Shown: positions 62,617-64,000 of the stretch, piece by piece
Layout: each line of letters starts with the position of its first letter
How positions within the stretch are numbered: the stretch's first letter is position 1
From: an uncultured Marinoscillum sp.
GTDB taxonomy: Bacteria; Bacteroidota; Bacteroidia; Cytophagales; MED-G16
Direction: 5' to 3'
Assembly: GCA_902523065.1 (NCBI GenBank)
Contig: CABYXZ010000006.1
Location: 1 to 64,000, forward strand
Length of the DNA: 64,000 nucleotides
Translations under genes and position numbers: made by a program
Notes under the pieces: generated by a model
Databases searched by the model: none
The model's input: the letters and a program-made list of their open reading frames with translations, nothing else
What the model was told of the DNA's origin: nothing

Positions 62617-64000
62617 ATGAAAAGATTATTCATCATTACCTTCATATTTTTAATAGTATTTAACTCAGAATCTCAAAGAAAAAGAAATTTAAGCAACAAC
62701 ACATCTGTTAATAAAAGTGACATTTCAATTTCTGCCCTCAGATTAAGAAATGTAGGGCCTGCATTCTTATCAGGAAGGATAGCTGACATAGCAATACATC
62801 CTAACAATGATAATGTATGGTATGTTGCAACTGGATCGAGTGGAGTCTGGAAAACTGAAAACTCAGGGACAACTTACACTCCAATATTTGATAATGAAAC
62901 AACTTACTCAACAGGTTGTGTTACAATAGACCCAAGTGACCCATCAATAATCTGGCTTGGTACAGGTGAAAATGTTGGTGGTAGGCACGTTGCTTTCGGC
63001 GATGGTGTTTTTAAAAGCGAAAACGGAGGAAAATCTTGGAAAAATATGGGTCTTAGAAAGTCAGAACATATATCAGAAATAATCGTCCACCCAAATAATT
63101 CAAATATCATCTGGGCAGCATCTCAAGGACCTCTTTGGAGTCCAGGTGGTGAGAGAGGATTATATAAATCTATAGATGGTGGAGAAAACTGGAAAAAAGT
63201 CCTTGGTGGAGGAAAATGGACAGGGGTCACAGATATTCACATGGATCCTAGGAATCCAGATAGAATATATGCTGCAACATGGCAAAGACATAGAACAGTA
63301 GCAGCCTTGATGGGGGGAGGACCTGAATCTGGTCTTCATAGGTCTGAAGATGGAGGAGAGACTTGGACAGAACTGAAGTCTGGGTTACCTAATTATGCTG
63401 GAAAGATTGGATTTACATTATCTCCACAAAAACCTGATGTTTTATATGCATCAATTGAACTAGAAAAAAGGAATGGTGCTGTATATAAATCTGAAGATAG
63501 GGGCTCTTCATGGAAAAAAATGAGTGATCTTTCTTTGGGTTACGGTACTGGACCACATTACTATCAAGAGCTATTCGCATCACCACATAAATTTGATAGA
63601 CTTTATTTGATGAACGTAAGAATACTAACTTCAGAGGATGGTGGAAAGACATTTGTTGAACTTACTGAAAGATCAAAGCATTCTGATAATCACGCAATAG
63701 CTTTCAGAGAGGATGATCCAAACTATTTACTTGTTGGTACTGACGCTGGAATTTATGAATCATTTGACCTAGCTAAAACATGGAAGTATCACAAAAATCT
63801 TCCAATAACTCAATTTTATAAAGTTGCAGTAAATAATGCGTATCCATTTTATCACATTTTTGGTGGCACACAAGATAATGGATCTGCAGGGGGACCATCA
63901 AGGACGGACGAGAGGCAAGGTATTAGAAACGCACACTGGTATAAAATTTTAGGTGCTGATGGACACCAAACTGCTACAGATCCTGAGTATAACGATATTG
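62617..64000 (+). CDS. VPS10/BNR propeller protein (cut by window end)
   Basis: Partial gene; 461 codons lie in the window. A signal peptide (MKRLFIITFIFLIVFNSESQ) leads to RLRNVGPAFLSGRIADIAIHP and Asp boxes SENGGKSWKN, SIDGGENWKK, SEDGGETWTE, SEDRGSSWKK and SEDGGKTFVE. It is the fourth VPS10-like gene in the window and most like protein 2 (18957-22220): both share HISEIIV/HIGNIIV, GVKKS-type spacing and ITQFYKVAV with GGTQDN. The frame is open to the window end. Confidence 0.85.
   Translation, partial: MKRLFIITFIFLIVFNSESQRKRNLSNNTSVNKSDISISALRLRNVGPAFLSGRIADIAIHPNNDNVWYVATGSSGVWKTENSGTTYTPIFDNETTYSTGCVTIDPSDPSIIWLGTGENVGGRHVAFGDGVFKSENGGKSWKNMGLRKSEHISEIIVHPNNSNIIWAASQGPLWSPGGERGLYKSIDGGENWKKVLGGGKWTGVTDIHMDPRNPDRIYAATWQRHRTVAALMGGGPESGLHRSEDGGETWTELKSGLPNYAGKIGFTLSPQKPDVLYASIELEKRNGAVYKSEDRGSSWKKMSDLSLGYGTGPHYYQELFASPHKFDRLYLMNVRILTSEDGGKTFVELTERSKHSDNHAIAFREDDPNYLLVGTDAGIYESFDLAKTWKYHKNLPITQFYKVAVNNAYPFYHIFGGTQDNGSAGGPSRTDERQGIRNAHWYKILGADGHQTATDPEYNDI

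Overview
The window looks like a chromosomal segment of a marine Bacteroidota bacterium, most likely a flavobacterium. The reasons are the very AT-rich sequence, the many lipoproteins with short signal peptides ending in SC/FSC lipoboxes, a type IX secretion (T9SS) type A sorting domain, TAnnTTTG -7 promoter boxes, and families typical of that group (DUF2911, DUF5916, DUF6090, VPS10/BNR propellers, YHYH, CotH, BspA-like DUF285). No rRNA, intact tRNA, CRISPR array, integrase or transposase was found. Genes are tightly packed, often overlap by 1-20 bases, and mostly lie on the minus strand. TTG and GTG starts are frequent.

Region 1 (1-2080) differs from the rest. Three copies of a 73-base repeat, each ending in what looks like the last ~21 bases of a tRNA-Asp gene, separate single minus-strand genes: a truncated FG-GAP-like secreted protein, a small membrane protein, and a beta-propeller lipoprotein. 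Gene and repeat abut almost base to base around the small membrane protein, as in a cassette array. This is the most unusual structure in the window.

Region 2 (2.0-15.3 kb) holds unrelated secreted proteins: an HExxH metalloprotease-like lipoprotein, a protein with exact 26-residue repeats, a YHYH lipoprotein, a plus-strand cluster (DUF5916 outer-membrane protein, GH5-like glycosidase, esterase), a MerC/DUF2911/metallophosphoesterase operon, an aldose 1-epimerase and a YWKNG-repeat lipoprotein.

Region 3 (15.3-25.9 kb) is a minus-strand operon: DUF4242, DUF2911-TPR, an S9 glutamyl-endopeptidase-like protease, two giant VPS10 propeller proteins and a GreA/GreB-like protein. This suggests extracellular or envelope peptide processing.

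Region 4 (25.9-42.4 kb) contains two modular lipoproteins that share a stem (InlB-like repeat plus thrombospondin type 3) but carry different heads (Kelch or DUF285). It also has a DUF1080 protein, a divergent photolyase/cryptochrome, a gamma-glutamyltransferase, a MotA/ExbB-like protein, an ABC-2 exporter, a fatty acid desaturase, and a VPS10/Calx-beta - CotH - lamin-tail operon.

Region 5 (42.4-64 kb) is rich in secreted hydrolases: a PIG-L deacetylase, two more S9 peptidases, a Tat-exported PhoD-like phosphatase, a sulfatase, a penicillin acylase, two beta-lactamase-fold proteins, a membrane alpha/beta hydrolase, a sialidase-like propeller, DoxX, and a fourth VPS10 protein cut by the window end. 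Together the genes suggest a heterotroph that breaks down peptides, amides, phosphate and sulfate esters and some glycans at its surface. No SusC/SusD or TonB-dependent receptor is present here.
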